Origin: an uncultured Veillonella sp.
GTDB lineage: Bacteria > Bacillota > Negativicutes > Veillonellales > Veillonellaceae
DNA length: 11,141 nt
Assembly (NCBI RefSeq): GCF_915069625.1
Contig: NZ_CAJZFD010000054.1
Span: 1-11,141, forward strand
Direction of reading: 5' to 3'
Both the position numbers and the translations under genes were made by a program. Of the stretch, positions 1 to 7,206 are shown piece after piece (position 1 is the first letter of the stretch; each line of letters opens with the position of its first letter). The notes under the pieces were generated by a model. It had not been told where the DNA came from, searched no databases, and worked only from the letters and a program-made list of their open reading frames with translations.

Positions 1-3
1 AGC

Positions 4-64
4 GGTACCTTCTTCTTGCTCAGTACGTCACTACGTTCCGTAAAATCGCTTCGAAAAAGGTACC
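4..64. repeat. Imperfect 12-bp inverted repeat (possible structured element)
   Basis: Arms at 4-15 and 53-64 match over 12 positions with one non-Watson-Crick pair (a G-U wobble if transcribed from the minus strand). Each arm contains GGTACC. The 37-base loop holds further small repeats (ACGT, CGTA). It lies outside the IS30 element and shows no coding potential. It could be a stem-loop RNA, a small dispersed repeat or the tail of a feature cut by the window edge. I cannot choose between these. Confidence 0.35.
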
Positions 65-134
65 TCTATTTTTATTAATTTTTGCTATGAAGATGTCCCA
101 TTGTAGGACTATCAGACTATAATTAAAATATATC

Positions 135-1214
135 TTAAATTGCAATATGAAATTGAACACTCTGTAAATCCATAACTTTATTAACTTCTTCAATGAAGAC
201 TTCTTGAGGCGTTTTGTAATTCAACAGCTTTCGGGGTAAATTATTGCACCAATGTAACGCCCGCTGAATCGTTTCTTCTGACACAGCCTTTATGGGCGTT
301 CCTTTTGGGATAAAGCGGCGTAATAGTCCGTTATGTCGTTCATTTGAACCGCGTTCTCCAGGCGAGTACGGGTGAGCAAAGAAAATAGATAAATCCTCTG
401 TTTCTAATGTACTTATGTCTGCAAATTCACGGCCATTATCAGCCGTAATAGTTTTACATAACATGGATACATCGGAAACGGCCTTAAGAGACTGCAACCA
501 ATTTTCTAATGTCATTTTTACGTCCACGGCTTTAGCGGATAGACAACGTAAGGCTACATATAGGCGAGACTTGCGTTCTAACAATGAAACAATTACTTCA
601 TCGCTTTTATTCTTTATTCCTCGGACCGTATCTAGCTCCCAATGACCAAATTCTTCGCGGGTAGCAACAGATTCATCACGCAGATCAATGGATTTACCTA
701 ACTTGCGTTTGTGTTGCCTGTTATGTCGCTTCTTATGAGAATGGCGAATAACACAAGGCAAATCCATTGGTTTAAGACCTAAAATGCCTTGGTAAAGGTA
801 GTTATATAAAGTTTTAGTACACACCATTTCATTGCGTACAAACAAACCCTTACGTAAGGCGTAGCCAACAGCAGCATCTAAGGACCATTTATCGACTCTT
901 ACCTTGTTTTCAACCCAAGATAAAAAGGGCTCAATAGAACCTGCTTTCAAAGTGTTGAAAGAACCTTGGCGGGTTCTTTCATAGGCAAGCTGACCGCAAT
1001 CTGCTATATACATAAGAACAGCCTTGTTTTGTCTAATTTGAACCACTGTTCCACGCTTTTTCTCAGCATAAATCGTAGTTCTAGAGCGTCCTAATGCCTT
1101 GGCAATAGTATTGATAGGATCACCAGCAAGAAGGCGTTTTTCAAGATAAAAGCGCTCCTCTAAATTTAAGTGTTTGTTTGTACGCAATGATGTGATAAGA
1201 TTAGAGCAGTCCAT
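135..1214 (-). CDS. IS30-family transposase
   Basis: DDE transposase of 359 residues that would cut and join the element's ends. Near the N-terminus (about 17-50) is the family's helix-turn-helix region, ending GRSRTTIYAE. The catalytic core shows all three acidic residues: D195 in HWELDTVRG, D259 in TADNGREF, and E292 in SPGERGSNERHNG, followed by RRFIPKGT, which is typical of IS30 proteins. I chose the ATG at 1214 because a GAGG site lies 7 bases before it; an in-frame ATG at 1262 adds 16 residues and has no ribosome site. The TAA stop (135-137) falls just outside the apparent left inverted repeat, so the last residue and the stop may be supplied by flanking DNA. No frameshift or missing catalytic residue is seen, so it is probably functional. 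Confidence 0.93.
   Translation of the reverse strand: MDCSNLITSLRTNKHLNLEERFYLEKRLLAGDPINTIAKALGRSRTTIYAEKKRGTVVQIRQNKAVLMYIADCGQLAYERTRQGSFNTLKAGSIEPFLSWVENKVRVDKWSLDAAVGYALRKGLFVRNEMVCTKTLYNYLYQGILGLKPMDLPCVIRHSHKKRHNRQHKRKLGKSIDLRDESVATREEFGHWELDTVRGIKNKSDEVIVSLLERKSRLYVALRCLSAKAVDVKMTLENWLQSLKAVSDVSMLCKTITADNGREFADISTLETEDLSIFFAHPYSPGERGSNERHNGLLRRFIPKGTPIKAVSEETIQRALHWCNNLPRKLLNYKTPQEVFIEEVNKVMDLQSVQFHIAI
140..160. repeat. IS30 left terminal inverted repeat
   Basis: It starts TTGCAATATGAAATTGAAC and matches the reverse complement of 1286-1306 at 17 of 21 positions. It encodes the last residues of the transposase, so the end of the gene overlaps the end of the element. Confidence 0.75.
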
Positions 1215-1277
1215 ATTAGTACCTCGTGATTGATTGCGAATTTGATACTCTAATCTTATCACTTGTACTAATATGGA
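1192..1277 (-). promoter_or_regulatory. Interleaved inverted repeats over the transposase start codon
   Basis: Two perfect inverted repeats interleave. Block A (15 bp, 1192-1206) pairs with 1248-1262, and block B (13 bp, 1210-1222) pairs with 1265-1277. The order A-B-A'-B' permits either hairpin, or both as a pseudoknot. In the transposase mRNA, the downstream B copy covers the ATG and the downstream A copy covers codons 4-8. Any transcript entering from outside would carry both upstream copies and could hide the start codon. This resembles the protection of IS10 and IS50 from read-through expression; that role here is inferred. Confidence 0.7.
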
Positions 1278-1285
1278 TTTTTTAT

Positions 1286-1306
1286 GTGTTCAGTTTCAAT
1301 TTACAA
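1286..1306. repeat. IS30 right terminal inverted repeat
   Basis: Read on the minus strand it starts TTGTAAATTGAAACTGAAC, the partner of 140-160. It contains a possible -35 box (TTGAAA on the minus strand, 1294-1299). An 18-base spacer separates this from a weak -10 (CATATT, 1270-1275), which could drive the transposase. Confidence 0.75.
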
Positions 1307-1373
1307 CTAAGCCTTATATATAGGATATTTTTCACTTCTTTTTCAGCAAGCTTACTAAATAAAACTTTATAGC

Positions 1374-1991
1374 TCATAAAAGAAGACCTTCTCTCTTTAG
1401 TTGCTCAAAAAGTTCTTCAGCTGAAATTAAGTTACCTTGTTCCATATCTATATATGCCATTTCCAGTAGCTGGTCGATTTCTTCGTCAGTAAGAAAGTCT
1501 GCATTCATAGAGTCACAAGCGATAGGCTTGTTTACTGACTTAGGAATTGCTTTTGAAAATTGTATTTGTTTGGAGATTAGTGTAATCAATAATGATATAG
1601 TTAATCCCATTTCTTTTAAGATAGCTGTTGTTAGTGTCTTAACTTTAGGGTTTATACGGATATTGAGTATGCCTGTTTTATCAATTTTATCAAAGGATAT
1701 TTCTATTTCGTTTGCTGTTGATGTTCCGTATGTACTTATAGTATCTGAGGCCTTTAATGTTCTTCGAGGTTGTTCGTAGGTGCCGTCATTCTTGAGTGTA
1801 CTTGGCGTTGGTGTTTTTTCGGTAGGAGTTGTTGGTAAAGCAATGGCAAATGGGATACGACGTTCTTTTATAATTTGACGAAATAGTGCGTCTAGCATAG
1901 AGGTGTAGGATAGGCCCTGTGCCTTTAATATGCTAGATACTTCCTGTTTTAGATCTTCGTTGATGCGGACTTGTAGGTTTACGGTTTTCAT
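1374..1991 (-). CDS. Double ribbon-helix-helix (RelB/DinJ-like) protein, orphan antitoxin-like
   Basis: 205 residues. Residues 1-51 (beginning MKTVNLQVRINEDLKQEV) look like the DNA-binding ribbon-helix-helix domain of RelB/DinJ antitoxins, ending in the usual RRIPF stretch. Residues 106-152 repeat the same pattern (ILNIRINPKVKTL, then ILKEMGL, then KAIP), so the protein seems to contain a tandem domain duplication. The two copies are joined by a Thr/Pro-rich linker (about 52-100). The C-terminus (about 167-203) is acidic and helical, as in antitoxin toxin-binding tails. RelB/DinJ antitoxins are usually about 80-100 residues, so this one is double length. A strong AGGAGG site precedes the ATG. 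No RelE/YafQ-type toxin gene is present on either side: downstream come 67 bases and then the IS30. It may be an orphan repressor or have lost its partner. Confidence 0.7.
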   Translation of the reverse strand: MKTVNLQVRINEDLKQEVSSILKAQGLSYTSMLDALFRQIIKERRIPFAIALPTTPTEKTPTPSTLKNDGTYEQPRRTLKASDTISTYGTSTANEIEISFDKIDKTGILNIRINPKVKTLTTAILKEMGLTISLLITLISKQIQFSKAIPKSVNKPIACDSMNADFLTDEEIDQLLEMAYIDMEQGNLISAEELFEQLKREGLLL

Positions 1992-2088
1992 AATATCCTC
2001 CTATGATTCTTTATTATTGTGACTGTAGTGCGTCGAGTATTGTATTAATTTTATAGTAAGCGCATGTTAGTTTTTGAATTTTATTTGT

Positions 2089-2103
2089 AATTACATTGTA
2101 ATT
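2089..2103. promoter_or_regulatory. Palindrome upstream of the RHH gene (possible operator)
   Basis: AATTAC and GTAATT arms surround a 3-base centre, about 100 bases upstream of the ribbon-helix-helix gene. Such proteins often repress their own promoter through short palindromes. The site is AT-rich and could be a chance match. Confidence 0.25.
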
Positions 2104-2147
2104 GCAGATGGTAGATTTTACAAATATATATAATACATAGGACATAT

Positions 2148-2186
2148 AAAAAGGCAGTAGTTATCTTTAGGATAGCTACTGCTTTT
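2148..2186 (-). terminator. Intrinsic terminator of the aro operon
   Basis: A 12-bp stem (2154-2165 with 2171-2182, one G-U pair) encloses a 5-base loop. A run of five U follows on the minus strand, about 90 bases after the aroE-aroK stop. The other strand also ends in four T, so it may work weakly in both directions. It separates the aro operon from the RHH gene. Confidence 0.85.
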
Positions 2187-2275
2187 CAGTTTATATCATT
2201 GATGTCATGATATGAGTTTTAGTTTTATCTAGAAATACAGATGTAAAGTATTTTACAAATTTGATATATAAGCTC

Positions 2276-3511
2276 TTACAATAAGTTTGCCTCAAAGTCT
2301 TCTAGGATTGCCGCCACTGTTTCTGGTGCATTGCGATTATGTTCTACGATGCATTGAGCGAAGCTTTCATACATTGGTGTACGCGTTGCTTCTAGTTCGC
2401 GTAATCGTTCGATGCCACCACTAGAGAGAACACGACCAGAGGTAGATAGGTTTTCTACTGGTTGTGTTAATTGGTAGATACGACCGTTTTGGCGTAAGTG
2501 TGCGAAGTTTTTAGGAACTGTTACACAGCCGCCGCCAGTGGAAATAATAAGACCTGTTTGAGTACCGAATTTTGCAATCATTTCCGCTTCTTTTTCACGG
2601 AATGCTGGTTCCCCTTGTTCTGTAATGTATGTGGAAATGTCTCCAATTTCTTTTTCTAACTCATGATCCACATCAACGCAAGTACGGCCCATTTCTTCAC
2701 CGAGCGCTTTACCGACTGTAGTTTTTCCTACGCCAGGCATGCCGATGAGGATGATGTTTTCCTTTTCACGGCGCATATCTCGTAAGACTTGCTCAATTTC
2801 CTTTGTGCCAAAGCTTTCACCTTGAAAATGGTTAGCCGCCTCAACGCCTTGAGCCACGAGGAATGGCAAGCCATCACAATGAGGAATTTCCATCATTTCT
2901 GCTTGTAACAACAAAATCGTACGGCGTGGATTGTAGATGAGATCTACAACGCCTTCTAATTTGGAGAATTGTGTAATATCGATGAGGTTAGCTGGATTAT
3001 GAGGATACATACCGATAGGTGTGCAGTTAATAATAATCTGTGCTGTTTCGTAGTAATTAGGCGCATCACCATAGAATGGTGCGGTCTTACGAGAGAGGTG
3101 AACAATGTTCTTAGCCCCTAAGTCTTCGAGAGCTACGTGAACAGTAGCAGAGGAAGCGCCATCGCCAAGAATGATACATTCCTTGCCAGATACATCAATG
3201 CCAGCATGTTGTAGGGTAAATACAAAACCATCGTAGTCCGTATTATAGCCGTGCCATTTACCATCTTTGCGAACCATCGTATTTACACAGCCGATGCGTT
3301 CAGCGCGAGGATCTACAACATCACAAACTTCAAGGGCATTTACCTTGTATGGGATAGTAATATTGATACCTTGTAATTCTGGATCCGCGAAGAACTCTTG
3401 CAGTTGGCTCGGTTCGCGCTCAAATAATTCGTAATTTGCATTCCCTAGTGCACTGTGAATGCGAGGGGAGAAGCTATGGCCTAACGTACGGCCAAGTAAA
3501 CCAAATTTCAT
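2276..3511 (-). CDS. aroE-aroK: Bifunctional shikimate dehydrogenase / shikimate kinase (AroE-AroK fusion)
   Basis: 411 residues joining two pathway enzymes. Residues 1 to about 245 are shikimate dehydrogenase, which reduces 3-dehydroshikimate with NADPH: the substrate motif GHSFSP (11-16), catalytic Lys56 in NITIPYK and Asp92 in GYNTDYDG, a GDGASS nucleotide loop (116-121) and NCTPIGMYP (162-170). Residues from about 251 to the end are shikimate kinase, which makes shikimate 3-phosphate with ATP: Walker A GMPGVGKTT (257-265), Asp280 and Asp282, Arg305 in FREKE, the GGG loop (326-328), Arg360 in the lid and Arg377. Both active sites look complete. The ATG at 3511 is preferred because AGGAGG lies just before it; upstream in-frame ATGs (such as 3568) overlap a stem-loop and have no ribosome site. 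It is the last gene of the operon. The two enzymes act in consecutive steps, which fits a fusion. Confidence 0.93.
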   Translation of the reverse strand: MKFGLLGRTLGHSFSPRIHSALGNANYELFEREPSQLQEFFADPELQGINITIPYKVNALEVCDVVDPRAERIGCVNTMVRKDGKWHGYNTDYDGFVFTLQHAGIDVSGKECIILGDGASSATVHVALEDLGAKNIVHLSRKTAPFYGDAPNYYETAQIIINCTPIGMYPHNPANLIDITQFSKLEGVVDLIYNPRRTILLLQAEMMEIPHCDGLPFLVAQGVEAANHFQGESFGTKEIEQVLRDMRREKENIILIGMPGVGKTTVGKALGEEMGRTCVDVDHELEKEIGDISTYITEQGEPAFREKEAEMIAKFGTQTGLIISTGGGCVTVPKNFAHLRQNGRIYQLTQPVENLSTSGRVLSSGGIERLRELEATRTPMYESFAQCIVEHNRNAPETVAAILEDFEANLL

Positions 3512-3537
3512 AGGACCTCCTAGGTCAATATACATAG

Positions 3538-3569
3538 AATGGCTAATAGGCTGGTACCTATTAGCCATT
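3538..3569 (-). repeat. Intercistronic stem-loop between pheA and aroE-aroK
   Basis: A perfect 13-bp stem (3538-3550 with 3557-3569) closes a 6-base loop, 26 bases before the aroE-aroK start. The minus strand continues ATTCTATG with no U-run, so it is not a standard terminator. It may stabilise or process the mRNA. Confidence 0.6.
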
Positions 3570-3634
3570 GAAGTTTCATAACTATATTCATTGTACTATA
3601 TATGCCCTTATGGGGACTAGTACGGATGAATATA

Positions 3635-4774
3635 TTAGTTTTCTGGATAATTACCGAGTAAGCGGAATTTATCTTGTGATGTGTGAAGCTCTGCTAGAAC
3701 GGATAATACCTTAGGATCTGCTAAGGATGCTTCTAAATCGAGGTAGAACAAGAACTCAAAGTTATGGCCTACAATAGGACGAGACTCAAGTTTTGTAAGG
3801 TTTACACCGATATTAGCGAATTTTGTAAGTAATGTTCCAAGACCACCTGGCGCATGGCTTGCTGTAGTTACCACAGAGATTTTATTAGCCCCTGGGTATA
3901 CGTGGAAGTCCTTGCTGATGCAGATAAAGCGAGTATAGTTGTTGTCGCTATTTTGGATGTTGCGCATCAATGGAGACAAATTGTACAAGTCTGCACATTG
4001 AGGTGCTGCGATAGCGGCTACACCTGGGTCATCACTGGCTGCTACTAGCTGTGCAGCACGCGCTGTATTATCAAAGGAGCGCAATTTGACACCTTCTAAT
4101 TTTTCTAGGAAGTGGCTACATTGGCCCAATGCTTGTGGGTGAGAGATGATAGTATGAATATCTTCTAGTTTTGTGCCTTTTTTCACGAGTAGGTCGTGAG
4201 AAATCCATAGGCGTGTACCACGTACAATATAGCATTTACGATCTTCTAGAAGGTCATATACTTCTTTTACAGAACCATTGGAGCTATTTTCGATAGGTAA
4301 TACACCGAATTGACATTCACCAGACTCAACGGCATCGAATACGGCACGGAAGCCTGTTACGTAGTGAATTTGGCTAAGTGGTAATAATTTATCGCATGCC
4401 ACTTGTGCATTGCTACCGAACACGCCAGCACAAGCTACGTTGCCTCGTTGAGGAGGCAAGGTAGGGGATTGCTCAATGGCTTTTTTCATTTTTACAGTGA
4501 ACTCATTATCTTGGAATAATTGTTCAGACTGGTACGTACGGCTCAAGCTAAATAATGCTTCGAAGAAACGACGCGCATATAAATCGAGGTCTGGACCTGC
4601 ATCTCTCGTTACTTTATCGAGAATGTCGCGCTCCCGTTTAGCATCGTAAATGGCCTTATTCATTTCTTTCTTTGCCGCTGCTACGTCTTTGGAGAGTTCC
4701 ATGCGCTCTTTGAATAATTCGAGCATCTGATCGTTTATATCGTTAATTTTAACGCGTACTTCATCTAAGTTCAT
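3635..4774 (-). CDS. pheA: Bifunctional chorismate mutase / prephenate dehydratase (P-protein)
   Basis: 379 residues. It converts chorismate to prephenate and then to phenylpyruvate, committing flux to phenylalanine. The domains are a helical chorismate mutase (about 1-90), prephenate dehydratase (about 112-290) and a C-terminal ACT domain (about 297-375). The dehydratase domain shows VLPIENSSNGSV (158-169), SHPQALGQC (211-219) and the catalytic Thr281 in TRF. The ACT domain carries ESRP (330-333), the phenylalanine-binding signature of feedback-inhibited enzymes. The ATG at 4774 is chosen because a GGAG site lies 9 bases upstream; an in-frame TTG at 4780 is too close to that site. The start overlaps the 3' end of aroC by 14 bases, suggesting translational coupling. 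The gene likely adds enzyme-level feedback to the attenuation seen upstream of aroF. Confidence 0.94.
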   Translation of the reverse strand: MNLDEVRVKINDINDQMLELFKERMELSKDVAAAKKEMNKAIYDAKRERDILDKVTRDAGPDLDLYARRFFEALFSLSRTYQSEQLFQDNEFTVKMKKAIEQSPTLPPQRGNVACAGVFGSNAQVACDKLLPLSQIHYVTGFRAVFDAVESGECQFGVLPIENSSNGSVKEVYDLLEDRKCYIVRGTRLWISHDLLVKKGTKLEDIHTIISHPQALGQCSHFLEKLEGVKLRSFDNTARAAQLVAASDDPGVAAIAAPQCADLYNLSPLMRNIQNSDNNYTRFICISKDFHVYPGANKISVVTTASHAPGGLGTLLTKFANIGVNLTKLESRPIVGHNFEFLFYLDLEASLADPKVLSVLAELHTSQDKFRLLGNYPEN

Positions 4775-5855
4775 GGTCAATATCTCCTAAGAAATCAAGA
4801 ATAACGAGGGCTGTTACAGCTTCGATAACAGGTACTGCACGAAGCGCTACACATGGGTCATGACGACCTTGAATGGTGAGCAATGTGTCCTCTTTTTGTG
4901 AAAGTGATACAGAATGTTGTTCTTTATAAATGGATGGTGTTGGCTTGATGCCCACTTGCATAACGAGCGGCAAACCGTTGGTAATACCGCCTTGGATACC
5001 ACCGCTATTATTGGTAGATGTTGTAATCTTGTCACCGTCCATGGTGAAAGCATCATTCACTTCGGAACCAAGCTTAGCACACATATCGAAACCGCCGCCA
5101 AAGGATACGCCCTTGATGGCTGGTACGCCAAAGATAACGCGAGCTAAACGGTTTTCGATGCCGTCAAAGTTTGGATTGCCAAGGCCAATTGGTAGGCCTG
5201 TAGCAACGACTTCAACGATACCACCGGTAGAGTCGCCGTCTTTTTTGAGCTTCATGACCAAGTTTTCAACTTCGCTACGTTTTTCTGGATTAATCATAGC
5301 GATTGGTTCTGTGGCGATGTTAGCTAATGCTTTCATATCTGGATGAACCATATCGATAGGAGCATCTTGGATCGTTCCCACTTGTTTTAAATGACCGTGG
5401 ATTTCGATACCTTTTTCGCGTAATAGTTGAAGGGCGATGCCACCAGCTACGCAAAGTGGTGCTGTAAGGCGAGCTGAGAAATGGCCACCTCCGCGCATAT
5501 CTACCTTGTCGCCGTAGCGCATGCGAGCTGTGAAGTCCGCATGAGATGGGCGAGGGATGTCGCGCAAGTTATTGTAATCGCTAGAATGCTGTGATGTATT
5601 GCGGATCATAAATGCCAATGGAGAACCGCTGAGCATACCGTCTACGATACCTGCTAAGAGCTCCGGTACATCGGCTTCCTTGCGCTGCGTTGTTAATTGA
5701 TTTTGCCCTGGCGCACGGCGCTTTAAAAAGGCTTTTAATTCATCGATATCGATGGTATGTCCACAAGGTAGACCCTCTACAATACCGCCAATGGCGTACC
5801 CATGAGAGGCGCCGAAGGTAGATACCTGTATGGTTTTACCGAAATTAGATGCCAT
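4761..5855 (-). CDS. aroC: Chorismate synthase
   Basis: 364 residues. It forms chorismate from 5-enolpyruvylshikimate 3-phosphate in an FMN-dependent 1,4-elimination. Family motifs run through the whole length: FGASHG near the N-terminus (His18), RRAPGQ (46-51), the FMN/substrate signature MRGGGHFSAR (120-129), NPNFDG, and the C-terminal RHDPC-containing signature GRHDPCVALRAVPVIEA. The length is typical (about 350-390). The ATG at 5855 follows a GGAG site. The stop codon lies inside pheA, so the two genes overlap and are probably co-translated. It is the branch-point enzyme of the shared pathway and sits directly before the phenylalanine-branch gene. Confidence 0.96.
   Translation of the reverse strand: MASNFGKTIQVSTFGASHGYAIGGIVEGLPCGHTIDIDELKAFLKRRAPGQNQLTTQRKEADVPELLAGIVDGMLSGSPLAFMIRNTSQHSSDYNNLRDIPRPSHADFTARMRYGDKVDMRGGGHFSARLTAPLCVAGGIALQLLREKGIEIHGHLKQVGTIQDAPIDMVHPDMKALANIATEPIAMINPEKRSEVENLVMKLKKDGDSTGGIVEVVATGLPIGLGNPNFDGIENRLARVIFGVPAIKGVSFGGGFDMCAKLGSEVNDAFTMDGDKITTSTNNSGGIQGGITNGLPLVMQVGIKPTPSIYKEQHSVSLSQKEDTLLTIQGRHDPCVALRAVPVIEAVTALVILDFLGDIDHELR
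4784..4788 (-). promoter_or_regulatory. pheA ribosome binding site inside aroC
   Basis: AGGAG on the minus strand lies within the last codons of aroC, 9 bases before the ATG at 4774. It decides for that ATG over the upstream TTG at 4780. Confidence 0.7.
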
Positions 5856-5873
5856 TATATTAACTCCTACTAT

Positions 5874-5887
5874 ATAGTACGTACTAT
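5874..5887. repeat. 14-bp perfect palindrome before aroC
   Basis: ATAGTACGTACTAT lies in the 72-base aroA-aroC spacer, just before the aroC ribosome site. It may be a small hairpin or a protein site. I know of no regulator to assign to it. Confidence 0.4.
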
Positions 5888-5927
5888 TTCTATTATCTAT
5901 TAGATTAAACCAGATACGATTAGAAAT

Positions 5928-7196
5928 CTAAACTGGTTGTGCATTACCGCCCAGTAAGTTCCAGTCCTCAAAGAAGTCTGGATAGGATTTTGTGATAGCT
6001 TCGCTATCTTTTAAGGTAACAGGATTTTCACTGATGAGAGCCATTAATGTGCCAGCCATCACGAGGCGATGGTCATTTACGCAATCACCTTGGCCACCTT
6101 TAAGTATACCACTACCGATGATATATAGGTCATCACCGTCTTCACGAACTGTGCCGCCTAAGTCTCTTACAAGATTAGCAACGGCTACGAGACGATCCGA
6201 TTCTTTTAGACGTAGGCGAGCACCCTTAACAAAGGCGCTTTCACCAGAAATAGAGCAAGCAAGGGCTGCCATAACAGGCAACATATCAGGCATTTGCTCA
6301 AGATCTGCATGAATCGGTTTAGAAGCGCGACCTGTGACCGTTACATTCATTCCATCCCAGACAACATCACAACCAGCATCAATCATAACTTGCATGATGC
6401 GGCGATCCGCTTGTACAGAGTTTTTGTTCATGCCTGTAATCGTAATTGGTTTGCCAGTCATACCGGCTGCCACCATCCAGATCGCTGCATTAGACCAGTC
6501 GCCTTCGATTTGATAATTATCACGACCGATGAAGGATGCACCAAATGGGACTGTGAAAGCCTCGTTAATATCAGTATCTGGTAAGGTGTGCTCTACTTCT
6601 ACACCAAAATCGCGCATTGTTTCAGTTGTTAATGTCACATAATCGCTAGACTGAAGCGGTGTCGTAGAAGTAATGGTAGACAAGCCGATTTGAGGAGCAG
6701 CCAACAATAATCCAGAGAAGAATTGGCTACTCACATCTCCTACCATGGAGAAATTGCCCCCTTGAAGACGACCTGTCATAGTGAATGGCGGTTTATCTTG
6801 GGAAAAAGTTACACCGTGCGCTTTCATTTCACCTAGCATAGGTTCTAGTGGACGATCTGGTAAACGACCTTTGGCATCTACATCTACATCATTACAGATG
6901 GATGCTGCTACAGGTAATAAAAGGCGTAACGTAGTACCTGATTCGTGTGGTACTACATTGCCCTTTGCAGGAGTTGGGCCAGGAGTAACGGTAACAATTT
7001 TATTTTCATATACTACGTGAGCACCTAAGCCTCGCAAGGAGTCCATCGTTGCATCGATATCCTTAGAGGTACGACTCAGTAATATAGTAGATGGAGAGGT
7101 AGCAAGAGCTGCACAAATCAATGCGCGATGTGCATGTGCCTTTGCTGGGATGGACGCAATCGTCCCTGTAGGGATGGCGTTCGTTACGGAATGCAT
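5928..7196 (-). CDS. aroA: 3-phosphoshikimate 1-carboxyvinyltransferase (EPSP synthase)
   Basis: 422 residues. It transfers the enolpyruvyl group of PEP to shikimate 3-phosphate. Recognised sites are Lys19 and Arg24 in PAKAHAHR, ESGTTLR (85-91, with Gly87 and Arg91 matching E. coli Gly96 and Arg100), DVSSQFFSG for the shikimate phosphate, MPDMLPVMAAL with the catalytic Asp, RLKESDRL, NDHR and a final TKSYPDFFEDW. The first motif is unusual: the Ser that normally follows the Lys (SKS) is Ala20. The NAGTAMRP loop of the E. coli enzyme reads HESGTTLRL, which resembles clostridial AroA. The ATG at 7196 follows AAGGAG and lies only 10 bases after the aroB stop. The call is secure; its inhibitor sensitivity cannot be read from sequence alone. 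Confidence 0.95.
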   Translation of the reverse strand: MHSVTNAIPTGTIASIPAKAHAHRALICAALATSPSTILLSRTSKDIDATMDSLRGLGAHVVYENKIVTVTPGPTPAKGNVVPHESGTTLRLLLPVAASICNDVDVDAKGRLPDRPLEPMLGEMKAHGVTFSQDKPPFTMTGRLQGGNFSMVGDVSSQFFSGLLLAAPQIGLSTITSTTPLQSSDYVTLTTETMRDFGVEVEHTLPDTDINEAFTVPFGASFIGRDNYQIEGDWSNAAIWMVAAGMTGKPITITGMNKNSVQADRRIMQVMIDAGCDVVWDGMNVTVTGRASKPIHADLEQMPDMLPVMAALACSISGESAFVKGARLRLKESDRLVAVANLVRDLGGTVREDGDDLYIIGSGILKGGQGDCVNDHRLVMAGTLMALISENPVTLKDSEAITKSYPDFFEDWNLLGGNAQPV

Positions 7197-7206
7197 ATAA
7201 ATCTCC

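Larger units (their letters stand above)
140..1306 (-). mobile_element. IS30-family insertion sequence
   Basis: A single transposase gene is framed by imperfect terminal inverted repeats at 140-160 and 1286-1306. They match at 17 of 21 positions and share blocks such as TGAAA and TGAACAC. The length of about 1.17 kb fits the IS30 family (usually 1.0-1.2 kb). I see no clear target-site duplication: the flanks are AAA on the left and CTA on the right. Either the duplication has decayed or the true ends differ by a few bases. The element sits downstream of a ribbon-helix-helix gene and appears intact, so it may still be mobile. Confidence 0.85.

Noticed and set aside
3512..3568. An upstream in-frame extension of aroE-aroK starting at 3568
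   Set aside because: It would begin within a stem-loop and has no ribosome site. The ATG at 3511 has AGGAGG and gives the normal AroE N-terminus.
4930..5346. A 138-codon frame opposite aroC, and similar long frames opposite aroA, aroB, aroF and pheA
   Set aside because: They are antisense shadows of strongly supported genes, with no ribosome sites or recognisable domains.
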